Shown: piece after piece, positions 26,034 to 34,726 of the stretch
How the letters are laid out: the number at the start of each line of letters is the position of its first letter
How positions within the stretch are numbered: position 1 is the first letter of the stretch
DNA from: CBDFKK01 sp965248815
GTDB taxonomy: Bacteria > Pseudomonadota > Alphaproteobacteria > SMXP01
Direction: 5' to 3'
Assembly (NCBI GenBank): GCA_965248815.1
Contig: CBDFKK010000005.1
Location: forward strand, 62,001-126,000
DNA: 64,000 nucleotides
Translations under genes and position numbers: made by a program
The notes under the pieces: model-generated
What the model saw: only the letters and a program-made list of their open reading frames with translations
What the model was told of the DNA's origin: nothing
Database searches by the model: none

Positions 26034-26888
26034 GTGCAGATTTCCCGAGCCACCTCTCGCTATTGGCGATTCAAACACCCTACAATTTCCGACGCTATTT
26101 CTTCGATAATTGTGAAAGACAAAGAACTACTCGACGTTTACCTTGCCGGAGCAAAACTTGAAGACGTGCTAGACGAAATTGTATGTGCTGGTATCCAGTT
26201 CGAAGGCGCAAATGTTGTTTTGCCCAAAAGTCGATATAAATCCCTAATTTCTAGAATTAAGGTTGAGTCCTTTAATTCAACCGGTCTTTATAATTTCCTC
26301 ACCATGAAAACAGACAGGAAGTTTCTGAAAGCATTCATCGATTTTTGTCCTGAATACATTTCAACCTCCTGTCAATCAGTCCAAATGCACTACGACGCAA
26401 ACGTTAGGCTATTGGCACGCTTAAACCAATATGATTTGCTACCGGAGCAGCAGCGTAAAGAATTTTTCGCGCTTTCGGAACAACAACTCGACTCATGGGC
26501 CGATATCACTCCATTTAAAGATAGCGAGATTGCTGCAATTCTCACATCGGAAGAGCTAGATAAACTAAAGAAAATTGCGCGTGACGAAATGCTCCCTGAC
26601 TTTGAAAACCGCGTTTTTTCTTGGAGTAGCAACTTTGATCAAAGTACAGATCCACGGGCTCATTTCGAAGAACTTACGGACGCACTTGATTGCTTCGAAG
26701 AACTATTCGATTCTGACGGCGAGGCATGTGAGATGATAACAGATGCACGCCAGACAATCGAAAGTGAAATTGCAGAACTGGAAAATTATGCTGATGATTC
26801 TGAGGACGAAGACTGGAATGAAAATCTGAGGAATGGCACGGGCACTTCGACTGAAGAAAGATCGATATTCGATGACGTCGATGTATAG
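26034..26888 (+). pseudogene. C-terminal part of a STAND-type NTPase-like protein, cut off by the IS
   Basis: The 284-codon stretch starts right at the IS edge, so it lacks its own start; the GTG at 26034 is a chance codon. The front, YWRFKHPTISDAISSIIVKD, followed by ELLDVYLAGAKLEDVLDEIV, resembles the region after the ATPase core in predicted STAND NTPases (novel STAND group 3). The rest is helical and acidic, ending in a low-complexity acidic tail. The base composition is clearly richer in A and T than the neighbouring genes, which suggests acquisition. Many STAND proteins are defence or death effectors; here the ATPase part is missing and the gene is dead. Family assignment is tentative. 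Confidence 0.6.
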
Positions 26889-27012
26889 AATTTTCATTCA
26901 GTTGCGTTGAGAATTGCATTTTTACACAATTTGATATGGCTACCTGTCTTGTTCTTTTCCAGAGAAATATGGGATTTTTGATATTTGGCGGTTTTTCTCA
27001 GCCCCCAAAACA

Positions 27013-27023
27013 TGCTTTCATAG
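27013..27023 (+). promoter_or_regulatory. Second copy of the pentapeptide/pore leader motif
   Basis: TGCTTTCATAG, identical to 16028-16038, lies 22 bases before the ATG of the second pentapeptide/pore gene. It is compatible with a shared promoter element or a shared 5' UTR signal. Confidence 0.4.
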
Positions 27024-27045
27024 AGCGGGGTCTGTTGGGGGCGTT

Positions 27046-28083
27046 ATGGCGAATTCTAGCCACGTGGCAGTGTTGAAAAAGGGTGCCCAGCCCTGGAACG
27101 ACTGGCGCAAAGCCAATTGGAACATTAAGCCTGACCTGTCTGGGCTTGACTTGACCAATGTCCGCGCCCTCAAAAAGTCCAGCCTTTGGGACGCCAGCGC
27201 GCGCCAAGTCAACCTGGCTGACGTGAATTTGGCGGCAGCGGATGTCTCGGATGTCAAATTCAAAAATGTCAATCTATCAGCTGCAATTTTGGTCGACGCC
27301 AATCTGGTCAGCGCTGATTTGAGCGGATGTAATCTGACGTCTGCCGACATGAGCGGCGCGGACATGACCCGCAGCAAGCTCGAATCGGCATTATGCGTCG
27401 GCGCGCAGCTGCAGGGCGCAGTATTACACAAGGCCGATCTGTGGCTTGCCAATCTCAATGCAGCCAATTTGGCCGGTGCCGATTTGGAGGACGCCGATTT
27501 GACCCGGGCAAATCTGCATAAGGCCGATCTAACCGAAGCCAATCTCGCACACGTCAATTTGCATGAAGCTGATTTGCGCGCCAGCAATTTGGATCATGCG
27601 GGCGTTGTTGGCATCAAGTATTCTCGCCGCAATATGCGCGGTAAGTATCAAGGCGTGCGCGGCATCGAGTCGACATTTGGAGACGCCATCTTCCGTCGCG
27701 ATGCACTCGATCAAGATTACTACGACACGCTCGCTTCGCGCTGGCGCAAAACACCTAAGATGTTTGTTCATTGGCTTTGGAGTCAGCTCGACTATGGCCG
27801 AAGCTTTGCCCGCATAGGTGCGGCGGGCGCTCTTGTCGTATTTGGGTTTGGATTGGTCTATCAGCTCGATCCCAGTCTCATGGAGATCCATGTCCGGATC
27901 GATCCTTGGTTAGCACCTTATTTGAGTTCCTTGTTCGCCGTGACGTCGTTGGGATTGCTTGACTTAGTCAGTGCAAAGAGTAGCACAGGCGAAATTCTTT
28001 ATGTCGCGCAGATTGCAATTGGCTATGTGACCTATGGTGCCTTGCTGGCCATTCTTTTGCAGAAAATTGCCCGCCGGAGCTAA
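27046..28083 (+). CDS. Pentapeptide-repeat protein with C-terminal two-helix module, paralogue 2
   Basis: 345 residues, same plan as the 16.07 kb gene: head QPWNDWRKANWNIKPDLSG, A(D/N)LXX repeats at about 55-190, the linker VVGIKYSRRNMRGKYQGVRG with FGDAIFRRDALDQDYYDTL, then two hydrophobic helices and the shared end LLAILLQKIARRS. The pore-like segment reads SLFAVTSLGLLD, so the filter-like Gly/Phe-Ala-Asp of paralogue 1 is not kept. The repeat section is about eight units shorter. GGGGG precedes the ATG. It may form a hetero-oligomer with paralogue 1 or have lost conduction; both are inference. Confidence 0.85.
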   Translation: MANSSHVAVLKKGAQPWNDWRKANWNIKPDLSGLDLTNVRALKKSSLWDASARQVNLADVNLAAADVSDVKFKNVNLSAAILVDANLVSADLSGCNLTSADMSGADMTRSKLESALCVGAQLQGAVLHKADLWLANLNAANLAGADLEDADLTRANLHKADLTEANLAHVNLHEADLRASNLDHAGVVGIKYSRRNMRGKYQGVRGIESTFGDAIFRRDALDQDYYDTLASRWRKTPKMFVHWLWSQLDYGRSFARIGAAGALVVFGFGLVYQLDPSLMEIHVRIDPWLAPYLSSLFAVTSLGLLDLVSAKSSTGEILYVAQIAIGYVTYGALLAILLQKIARRS

Positions 28084-28120
28084 AGTGTTTTTAGAAGTGA
28101 GACGGATGAGCCGAACGGGC

Positions 28121-28139
28121 CCGGTTTTCCGTCCGAAAA
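28121..28139. repeat. 19-bp dispersed hairpin repeat, copy A
   Basis: CCGGTTTTCCGTCCGAAAA here is the exact reverse complement of 56614-56632. The core GTTTTC-CGTCC-GAAAAC can fold. Both copies lie between convergent genes, so the element may act as a bidirectional terminator or be a family of intergenic repeats. Confidence 0.8.
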
Positions 28140-28182
28140 CGTGACCAAAAAAACTCTAATGCGTTCGGAACGGTTTGCGCGA

Positions 28183-29127
28183 TCATTCCTGGGCAAGTGG
28201 AATGAGCTTACCGTCTTCAACGTCGAGAGAGCGGGCCACCCGGAAGCCGAGCGTCGCGCTTCGCGCATCCGGCGCCATAGACGAGCGGCTCGCGGCGCGC
28301 ACTTTAATTGGGCTATCTTCGAACATGCCGCCGCGCACCACGCGCTGTTCGCAGACCTCGCCCTCGTCCATCGAAGAATCGTCTTCCGGCGCGCCCTCAT
28401 AGCTAGCGCGCCAGCAATCCTCGACCCACTCCGACACATTGCCGTGCAGGTCGTATAGGCCGTATGCATTGGGTTCGTAAGATCCGACCGGCATACTTTG
28501 GCCTATAAAACCACCTTGACGGCCGCCGTTATAGGAAAAATTGCCATTGTAGTTGGCTTGATCGGGCGTGATGTTGTCGCCCGTGGCAAACGCGGTCGAC
28601 GCACCGGCGCGGGCGGCAAATTCCCATTCGGCTTCGGCGAGCAAACGATAGGGCTCACCACTTTTTGCACTTAGCCAAGCAGCAAAAGTTTGCGCGTCTT
28701 CCCAGCTGACATTGACAAAAGGTCGATCATCCGACGTTGCGGCAACGTCAAAGGTGCAACCGCCCTCGCTCACGCAAAGCCGCCATTGGGCCGCGGTGAC
28801 TTCGGTCTTCCCGACTGCGAAGGCCCGCCCAAACTGTACGACATGCAACGGTCCCTCGTCATTGCCTCGGCTTACTTCATCTTCCGGCGAACCCATCGTG
28901 AACGCGCCCGCATCCACGACAATCAAGGGCGGACAACCATCGCAATCGCGAATCTCTTGGCCCGGTTGATAGGCAGACGGCAGCGGCTGGATTTCCGCAT
29001 CTCCTGAAAAAGTTGCTGCCTGTGTCGAAGGTGCGAAATCCGAGCTTGCAACAGACCCGAATGCGGCAAGCCCAAACAGGAACAGGATCGGAACGGCAAC
29101 AATATTCGCTTTGGCATCGGGAGACAT
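28183..29127 (-). CDS. Exported SUMF1/FGE-fold protein without the FGE cysteines
   Basis: A signal or membrane segment (residues 8-28) is followed by one formylglycine-generating-enzyme-like domain: IVVDAGAFTMGSPEDE, VGKTEVTAAQWRLCV, FVNVSWEDAQTFAAWLS, EAEWEFAARAG, YGLYDLHGNVSEWVEDCW and QRVVRGGMFED. In true sulfatase-activating enzymes a C-x4-C pair follows RGG-[SM]-F; here that stretch (SPIKVRAASRS) has no Cys. It is therefore not a formylglycine enzyme and is more likely a binding or structural relative. It stands alone on the minus strand and converges on the second pentapeptide/pore gene. Confidence 0.88.
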   Translation of the reverse strand: MSPDAKANIVAVPILFLFGLAAFGSVASSDFAPSTQAATFSGDAEIQPLPSAYQPGQEIRDCDGCPPLIVVDAGAFTMGSPEDEVSRGNDEGPLHVVQFGRAFAVGKTEVTAAQWRLCVSEGGCTFDVAATSDDRPFVNVSWEDAQTFAAWLSAKSGEPYRLLAEAEWEFAARAGASTAFATGDNITPDQANYNGNFSYNGGRQGGFIGQSMPVGSYEPNAYGLYDLHGNVSEWVEDCWRASYEGAPEDDSSMDEGEVCEQRVVRGGMFEDSPIKVRAASRSSMAPDARSATLGFRVARSLDVEDGKLIPLAQE

Positions 29128-29377
29128 GGGAGCGGCAAATCCTTTGGGGGCGGGTTCGCGCCCCTTTTACCGAACTTGGCCCTGCTTCGCCACCGGGAAT
29201 TGTGGCCCGACTGAGGAAAGTATGCTTTCGAAGAAGTTGCTCCGATCGCTCAAATTTCAAACCGGCTTAGACCCGCCCTTAACTTCTTAATGGCAACCTC
29301 TACGTGAGCTGCCGGACCCGCTCAGTTGGAACCGGTGCCACTGTCATGACCAATCAGACGTACACGGAAAGTAACAC

Positions 29378-29878
29378 ATGTCCCGGTCGTTGGGTGAACT
29401 GAAGCTGCTTATTGTCGACGACAATCCACATTTGCGAGAAATCATCAGCGTCATGCTGCACGCGTTTGGGCTAAAGAATGTCGCAGAGGCGTCTAACGCT
29501 GGCGACGCAATTGATTTCCTAACGACGCAAGAGTGCGATCTCGTGATCGCCGATGAAGGAAACGAAGGCTGCCTTGGGCTCGAACTGGCACGCATAGTTC
29601 GGGCGTCGGACACGGCAAAGCAAACAGATGTGCCTATATTGCTCAAGACTGACAATACTGGCGACAGCCATTTGGCCGACGCCCGTCAAGCCGGGGTCAC
29701 TGCGATCCTGGCCAAGCCATTTTGTTCCAAGACCCTCTACAATCATGTCCGCGCGGTTATTGAGCGGCCAGACACTTTTGTCATGATCAAAGGCTATTTC
29801 GGCCCCGACCGTCGCTTTGACGAGCGCCGCCGCGGCGACATGACCGATTCCAAGGCGCAAAACCAGGCCGAACACTAG
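29378..29878 (+). CDS. Single-domain response regulator (receiver)
   Basis: 166 residues. The CheY-like fold starts LKLLIVDDNPHLREIISVML, with the acidic pair DD. The phospho-acceptor Asp lies in DLVIADEG, Thr/Ser in LLKTDNT, and the conserved Lys in AILAKPF. After the receiver, residues about 145-155 carry YFGPDRRFDERRRG, a tail common in alphaproteobacterial receiver proteins. There is no output domain and no histidine kinase next door, so it probably relays phosphate or binds a partner. Confidence 0.88.
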   Translation: MSRSLGELKLLIVDDNPHLREIISVMLHAFGLKNVAEASNAGDAIDFLTTQECDLVIADEGNEGCLGLELARIVRASDTAKQTDVPILLKTDNTGDSHLADARQAGVTAILAKPFCSKTLYNHVRAVIERPDTFVMIKGYFGPDRRFDERRRGDMTDSKAQNQAEH

Positions 29879-30087
29879 GTCAGCAGATCCTGCTGCTCTT
29901 GCTCTCTCTATAGACCCTACCTTTTGGCCCCTCTGTTATCGATGGAGAAGGCAAGTTAAACTATGGCCATAGGCCGGGACGTATCGTTTGACTGGCCCTT
30001 GGGGTATTTTCATCGCGCAGAAATGCGACCCGATAAACCTACGTCTTGCCGGCGCAAATTCGCCGTCACATCGGGGAGGACAAAGGC

Positions 30088-31644
30088 ATGGGGAAGTCAC
30101 GAACTTTGCGGTTTCGTGTCGCAGTGGTTTTGGCAATTGCCTTTTTCTGTGAAGATTCTGCTGTCGCCGCGGAAGCCGAAATTAGAATTACGGCGCTTGT
30201 TGGTAGCGATGGTGAGAACAAGCAGATTGAGCTACGAAATGGAGACATTGTCCGTTCGGGAACACGTTTCCGTTTGGTCGTAACTGGATCTCCAGGACAG
30301 TCTGTCTTCGGCCATTTTACTAATCACGAAGGACTCATCCGACCATTAAGCAAATCGCCAATATTGCTATCTGGCGGCAAGGCGGTATTGCCCAGGGATG
30401 ACGCGTGGTATCAGATCGAACGGGATAGCGACGGCCTGGTCAGTTTCTATCTTAATTTCGGCGAAGGCAGCGACGCAGAACTCACTGCATCGACATCACT
30501 CTTCTTTATCGCCGGCAACTCTTCGGCTTACGGCATATCCAAACTGCCGGAAGTCAGAGGCATTCAAACTCTTAAACCAAAGCCAGCTTTCTTTCCCGAA
30601 CAGATTTTGAATGCCAAGGCACGCGCAACCGCCGCACGCACATACTTCGCACAGCTTGACGAAGCTAGCCTTGCAGAAAACTCAATCTCAATGATAGGTG
30701 CCAATGACATTTCCATTTTCGAACACGCGGCGACCGGTATTGTTCTCGTCGTTACAGAAGACGGCTTTGGTACAGGCGCGCTCTTGTCAAGCGATGGACT
30801 AATTTTGACCAATTTTCACGTCATCGCGGGCAACGAAGAAATCGGAATCGTTTTCAAACCGGAAGCGGGCTTGGACGTTGAATTATCAGATGTCTTGACA
30901 GCACAAGTGGAAAAAGTTGATCAAGTTGCAGACTTGGCATTGCTACATGTTCAAAGCCCGCCCAGTCACGCGCGCGTCCTTAAACTCGCGTCGATTGACG
31001 AAGCAGAAGTCGGCCTCATCGTGCACAACATTGGCCATCCTGGCGAAAAGCTTTGGACTTACACTAACGCCTTCATCAGTCAAGTGCAGGCGCAATATGA
31101 ATGGCCTGAACACGTGGCCGATGTTATTCAAACCGGATCCCCAGTCAATCCAGCGAATTTCGGTGGCACGCTCGTAACCGATGACGCCAAGATTATCGGT
31201 ATCAATAGTTTCAGATTAGGTGATCCAGCCTATCAAGGAACGAACTTCGCGATTTCGGTTAGCGAAATCGAGAGCTTTCTCGAAGCAAAGCAAGACCGTT
31301 ACATCGAAGGACTAGAACCAGTAGAGCCGACCCAGGTCCTTCAACCCGCTTACGTCATGATCGACACAGACGAAAACGGCATCGATGACGTGGCTGCGAT
31401 TGATTATGACAGCAACAGCATTCTCGATATGTATGTATACAACGAAAACGACGATGGAATATTGGATTTCATACTCGTCGACCGGAATGAAAACGGCACT
31501 CCCGACGGTCGAATGGTCTCACGGGAGGTAGGCGGCTTTGGCGTCGACGTCTGGGAATTCGATGAAGACGAAAACGGCAGCATCGATGTGATTGGCATCG
31601 ACTACAATCAAGACGGCGAAATCGACCGTTACAGAGAGACCTGA
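30088..31644 (+). CDS. Exported HtrA-like trypsin-fold protein with Ser replaced by Phe, plus C-terminal Asp-rich repeats
   Basis: About 518 residues. The signal peptide is residues 1-27. Residues about 30-130 contain a DUF4384-like region (RLVVTGSPGQSVFGHFTNHE). A trypsin/HtrA core follows with His244 (LTNFHVI) and Asp282 (DLALL). The catalytic block, normally GNSGGPL, reads NPANFGGTLV, so the nucleophile is Phe358 and proteolysis should be lost. From about residue 425 there are six D-x-D/N-x-N/D-G-type loops (TDENGIDD, NENDDGILD, DRNENGTPD, DEDENGSID, DYNQDGEID) like thrombospondin-3 or EF-hand calcium sites. The start is set by GGGGAGGA eight bases before ATG 30088. Confidence 0.85.
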   Translation: MGKSRTLRFRVAVVLAIAFFCEDSAVAAEAEIRITALVGSDGENKQIELRNGDIVRSGTRFRLVVTGSPGQSVFGHFTNHEGLIRPLSKSPILLSGGKAVLPRDDAWYQIERDSDGLVSFYLNFGEGSDAELTASTSLFFIAGNSSAYGISKLPEVRGIQTLKPKPAFFPEQILNAKARATAARTYFAQLDEASLAENSISMIGANDISIFEHAATGIVLVVTEDGFGTGALLSSDGLILTNFHVIAGNEEIGIVFKPEAGLDVELSDVLTAQVEKVDQVADLALLHVQSPPSHARVLKLASIDEAEVGLIVHNIGHPGEKLWTYTNAFISQVQAQYEWPEHVADVIQTGSPVNPANFGGTLVTDDAKIIGINSFRLGDPAYQGTNFAISVSEIESFLEAKQDRYIEGLEPVEPTQVLQPAYVMIDTDENGIDDVAAIDYDSNSILDMYVYNENDDGILDFILVDRNENGTPDGRMVSREVGGFGVDVWEFDEDENGSIDVIGIDYNQDGEIDRYRET

Positions 31645-31789
31645 GACGGCACGAGACTTGATGCGGCTTAACACAATCAAAACGCCGCCCTGAGAACACG
31701 CAAAAACACGTCGGCCTGTTCCTCTTGCCAGATTTGGCAAAGCATACGACGCTTGAACAATCACAATGGTCACTTGAAAGGTATAGGCA

Positions 31790-33232
31790 ATGCGCTGGCA
31801 AGAACTTGATCGACGCTCGGTATTGAAATCGACAGGAGCCGTGGCGCTCGGCAGTTTTTTGCCGCAAACTGCGCGCGCCCAAAACCAAGCAAAAGTAGTG
31901 GTCATAGGGGCCGGCATATCCGGTTTGCACACGGCACTGCTTTTGGAAGAGCAAGGCATGGATGTGCAAGTGGTGGAGGGTCGCATGCGCGCGGGCGGCC
32001 GCATGCTTTCCTTGGATGACATTCCGGGCATTCCCGAAGCAGGGGCCAACTCGTTTGGCGCCGGCTACGCCCGTTTGCTAGATGCAGCTGACAGATACGG
32101 CGCCGCCTATAAGCCCAACGGTCAGTCTTACTTGAATGGCTTGGAAATTGTCGTCGACGACAAGATCGTGCCTACTGCCGACTGGCCCGACCACCCCAAG
32201 AATCCCCTGCCCAAAGAACACCGGGAAGATACGCCATGGGGTTATTACGCCCGCTTTATGGGGGAGCACGTGCCGTTCACACAGTCCGATGAATGGCTGG
32301 ACTCGGAATTCGCCGAACTCGACATTTCATTTGATGACTGGATGCTCAACGAAGGGCTTACATCCGAAATTATTGATATGTGTTGTAATCACAAGTGGGA
32401 GTACAACAATTCAACCCACGACGTCTCCGCGCTCGTGGTGATGATGGAGTACCGTTGGGGCCGTTCCATGTTCGCGCCAGGCGGCGTGCGCAGCTCGTTC
32501 ACCTTCAAAGGCGGCAATCAGCGCATGCCGGAAACCATGGCCGGCCTTCTCAAGCGTGATGTTCACTACGGCAAAGAGGTCGTGGCCATCAAATCGGACA
32601 CCACTGCAGCGGAAGTCATTTGTGATGACGGCACATCCTACACCGCCGATCGCGTGGTGAGCTCGATTCCTCTGCCGGTGCTCCGCAGGTTGAAAGTCGA
32701 TCCTTATTTCACAGGCATTCAACGAAAAGCTATTTGGACTGTTCCTCGTCAATTGGTGACACAAGTGCACTTGGTTCCCAAAGCACCGTTTTGGGAAGAG
32801 GACGGTTATGCGCCAGGCTTGCATATCGCCGACGCGCCCGTTGGGTTCGTCATGCCCAACTTTGGCGGCGAGGACCCCAACGAGTTGACGAGCATGATGG
32901 CGCTCATGACGGGAAGCAAGGCTGAGCGCGCCGACCAGATGGATGAAGAAGATGTCAATGCCATGGTTATCGCGACGATTGAAAAGGTCAGACCGTCCGC
33001 TAAAGGCAAACTCGAAGCGGCAGGTTACAAATCCTGGTTCCGTGATCCGTTTGCGTCCGGCGACTGGGTCAATTTTGGTCCCGGTCAAGTCAATCAATTC
33101 GCCGGTAAGATGAACGCCCCTCATGAACGAATACATCTGTGCGGCGATGCGACGGCGCTGTCTGCGCGCGGCATGGAAGGCGCATTAGAATCCGCCGAGC
33201 GGGTTGCCGTCGAGATCTTCGACGTGATGTAA
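31790..33232 (+). CDS. Tat-exported flavin amine oxidase, copy 1
   Basis: 480 residues. A twin-Arg signal DRRSVLKSTGAVALGSF is near the start, cut after TARAQ. The FAD-binding Rossmann motif VVVIGAGISGLHTALLLEEQ and the FAD pattern GRMRAGGRMLSL follow. The C-terminal FAD end is HLCGDATALSARGMEGALES. It belongs to the monoamine/polyamine-oxidase superfamily and oxidises an amine in the periplasm; the substrate is unknown. It is followed immediately by a paralogue in tandem, so the pair arose by duplication. Confidence 0.9.
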   Translation: MRWQELDRRSVLKSTGAVALGSFLPQTARAQNQAKVVVIGAGISGLHTALLLEEQGMDVQVVEGRMRAGGRMLSLDDIPGIPEAGANSFGAGYARLLDAADRYGAAYKPNGQSYLNGLEIVVDDKIVPTADWPDHPKNPLPKEHREDTPWGYYARFMGEHVPFTQSDEWLDSEFAELDISFDDWMLNEGLTSEIIDMCCNHKWEYNNSTHDVSALVVMMEYRWGRSMFAPGGVRSSFTFKGGNQRMPETMAGLLKRDVHYGKEVVAIKSDTTAAEVICDDGTSYTADRVVSSIPLPVLRRLKVDPYFTGIQRKAIWTVPRQLVTQVHLVPKAPFWEEDGYAPGLHIADAPVGFVMPNFGGEDPNELTSMMALMTGSKAERADQMDEEDVNAMVIATIEKVRPSAKGKLEAAGYKSWFRDPFASGDWVNFGPGQVNQFAGKMNAPHERIHLCGDATALSARGMEGALESAERVAVEIFDVM

Positions 33233-33247
33233 GTGCGCATCGGAGCA

Positions 33248-34702
33248 ATGTCTCGCCGGCGATCACCAAACCTCTTTGACCGGCGTACTATGCTTAAGGG
33301 CGCCGGCTCAATCGCCGCATCATCATTTTTGCCGCAAGGCGCACGTGCGCAAAACCGGTCCAAGGTTCTTGTGATCGGTGCCGGGCTGTCGGGCCTCAAT
33401 GCCGCTTTGATTCTGGAAGAACTGGGTGTCGACGTCCAATTGATTGAAGGGCGACGACGCGTCGGCGGCCGCGTTTTCTCGTTATACGACGTCCCAGGCG
33501 CGCCGGATGCAGGCGGGGCTAGTTTTGGCGGCGGCTATGGCCACGTGCTCGATGCGGCGAACAAGTACGGCGTTCCCGTTCGCAATCTCATGGACCGGAT
33601 TCAATACATGATGGCCCGTGAGCTCGTGCTCAATGGTAAAATCGTCCCGGGGCAAGACTGGCCAAACCATACACGCAATCCGTTTCCTCAAGAGCAGAAA
33701 GAAACACTCCCTTGGAGCTTTTTCCCTGCTTTCTTGAGCGCCAACAATCCCCTCACCTCGCCCGGGGATTGGTACGAGCAGGAAAATGCGGCCCTCGACA
33801 TATCGGCCCACGATTGGATGATTGCCCAAGGGCAGATCGAAGCTGTCATCGAGGCCTGCAATATTAACTGGGCGTCGGGTCATACGGCTCACGACGTATC
33901 GATCTTGCAGATGATGTTCGACGATGCGGTGACAGACAAAGCGCGGGCTGAAACTTACCGCCCGGGCTTCTTTGTCGCCAAAGGCGGCAATCAGCGTGTA
34001 CCCGACGCGATGGCTGCCGCACTCAAATCTGAAGTCCACTTGGAACGGCAGGTCATAGGACTGCGGACAAATTCTGATGGCGCTGAAGTTCAGTGCTCAG
34101 ACGGTTCCGTGTATAAAGCCGACCGCGTCATTTGCTCTGTTCCATTTGCGGTGTTGCGACTGCTTAAGGTCGACCCGTTGTTCACCGGCGTTCAAGCCAA
34201 AGCCGTGCGCCAGCTCGGCTATCAGTTGGTGACCCAGGTTCACCTTGTGCCGCGATCACCGTTTTGGGAGAGCGATGGTTATGCCAGCGGTCTCTTCACC
34301 GACGGGCCCGCTGGGATTATCAATCCCCAATTCGGGGCCGATGATCCCCATGAGCTGACAAGTTTTACCGTCTGGTTGTTCGGGCCCAATGCGGAACGGG
34401 TCGACCAGATTGATGAAGACAGTGCCAAGGCGATGATCGTCGCTGAAATTGAACGCATTAGGCCAGCGGCAAAGGGTCAGCTTGAGATCGCCGGCTATAA
34501 ATCATGGTATCGCGATCCATTTTCCTCAGGCGACTGGTCAGTTTTCAAACCCGGGCAAGTCACGGCGTTTGTAAAGAAAATGGCACAACCCCATGGCCGC
34601 ATTCACTTTTGCGGCGAGCATACTGGCCTTGAGGCGCGGGGCATGGAAGGGGCGATGGAATCCGGGGAACGGGCAGCGTTCGAGATCTACGAACTCATCT
34701 AG
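33248..34702 (+). CDS. Tat-exported flavin amine oxidase, copy 2
   Basis: A close paralogue of the gene just upstream, with the same blocks in the same order: twin-Arg FDRRTMLKGAGSIAASSFLP, FAD motif VLVIGAGLSGLNAALILEEL, GRRRVGGRVFSL, the middle region YQLVTQVHLVPRSPFWESDG, and HFCGEHTGLEARGMEGAMES at the end. In the last motif it has GEHT where copy 1 has GDAT; GEHT is the more usual amine-oxidase form. The upstream stop lies 15 bp before ATG 33248. The GTG at 33233 is an alternative start that abuts the upstream stop. Confidence 0.9.
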   Translation: MSRRRSPNLFDRRTMLKGAGSIAASSFLPQGARAQNRSKVLVIGAGLSGLNAALILEELGVDVQLIEGRRRVGGRVFSLYDVPGAPDAGGASFGGGYGHVLDAANKYGVPVRNLMDRIQYMMARELVLNGKIVPGQDWPNHTRNPFPQEQKETLPWSFFPAFLSANNPLTSPGDWYEQENAALDISAHDWMIAQGQIEAVIEACNINWASGHTAHDVSILQMMFDDAVTDKARAETYRPGFFVAKGGNQRVPDAMAAALKSEVHLERQVIGLRTNSDGAEVQCSDGSVYKADRVICSVPFAVLRLLKVDPLFTGVQAKAVRQLGYQLVTQVHLVPRSPFWESDGYASGLFTDGPAGIINPQFGADDPHELTSFTVWLFGPNAERVDQIDEDSAKAMIVAEIERIRPAAKGQLEIAGYKSWYRDPFSSGDWSVFKPGQVTAFVKKMAQPHGRIHFCGEHTGLEARGMEGAMESGERAAFEIYELI

Positions 34703-34726
34703 CCCGTCAAAAGGGGGCGCCGCGCC

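Noticed and set aside
24369..26888. Integration of the STAND/IS segment at the 3' end of tRNA-Arg(TCG)
   Set aside because: The segment lies on the 5' side of this minus-strand tRNA, opposite to the usual tRNA-site polarity, and no copy of the tRNA 3' end is seen further right.
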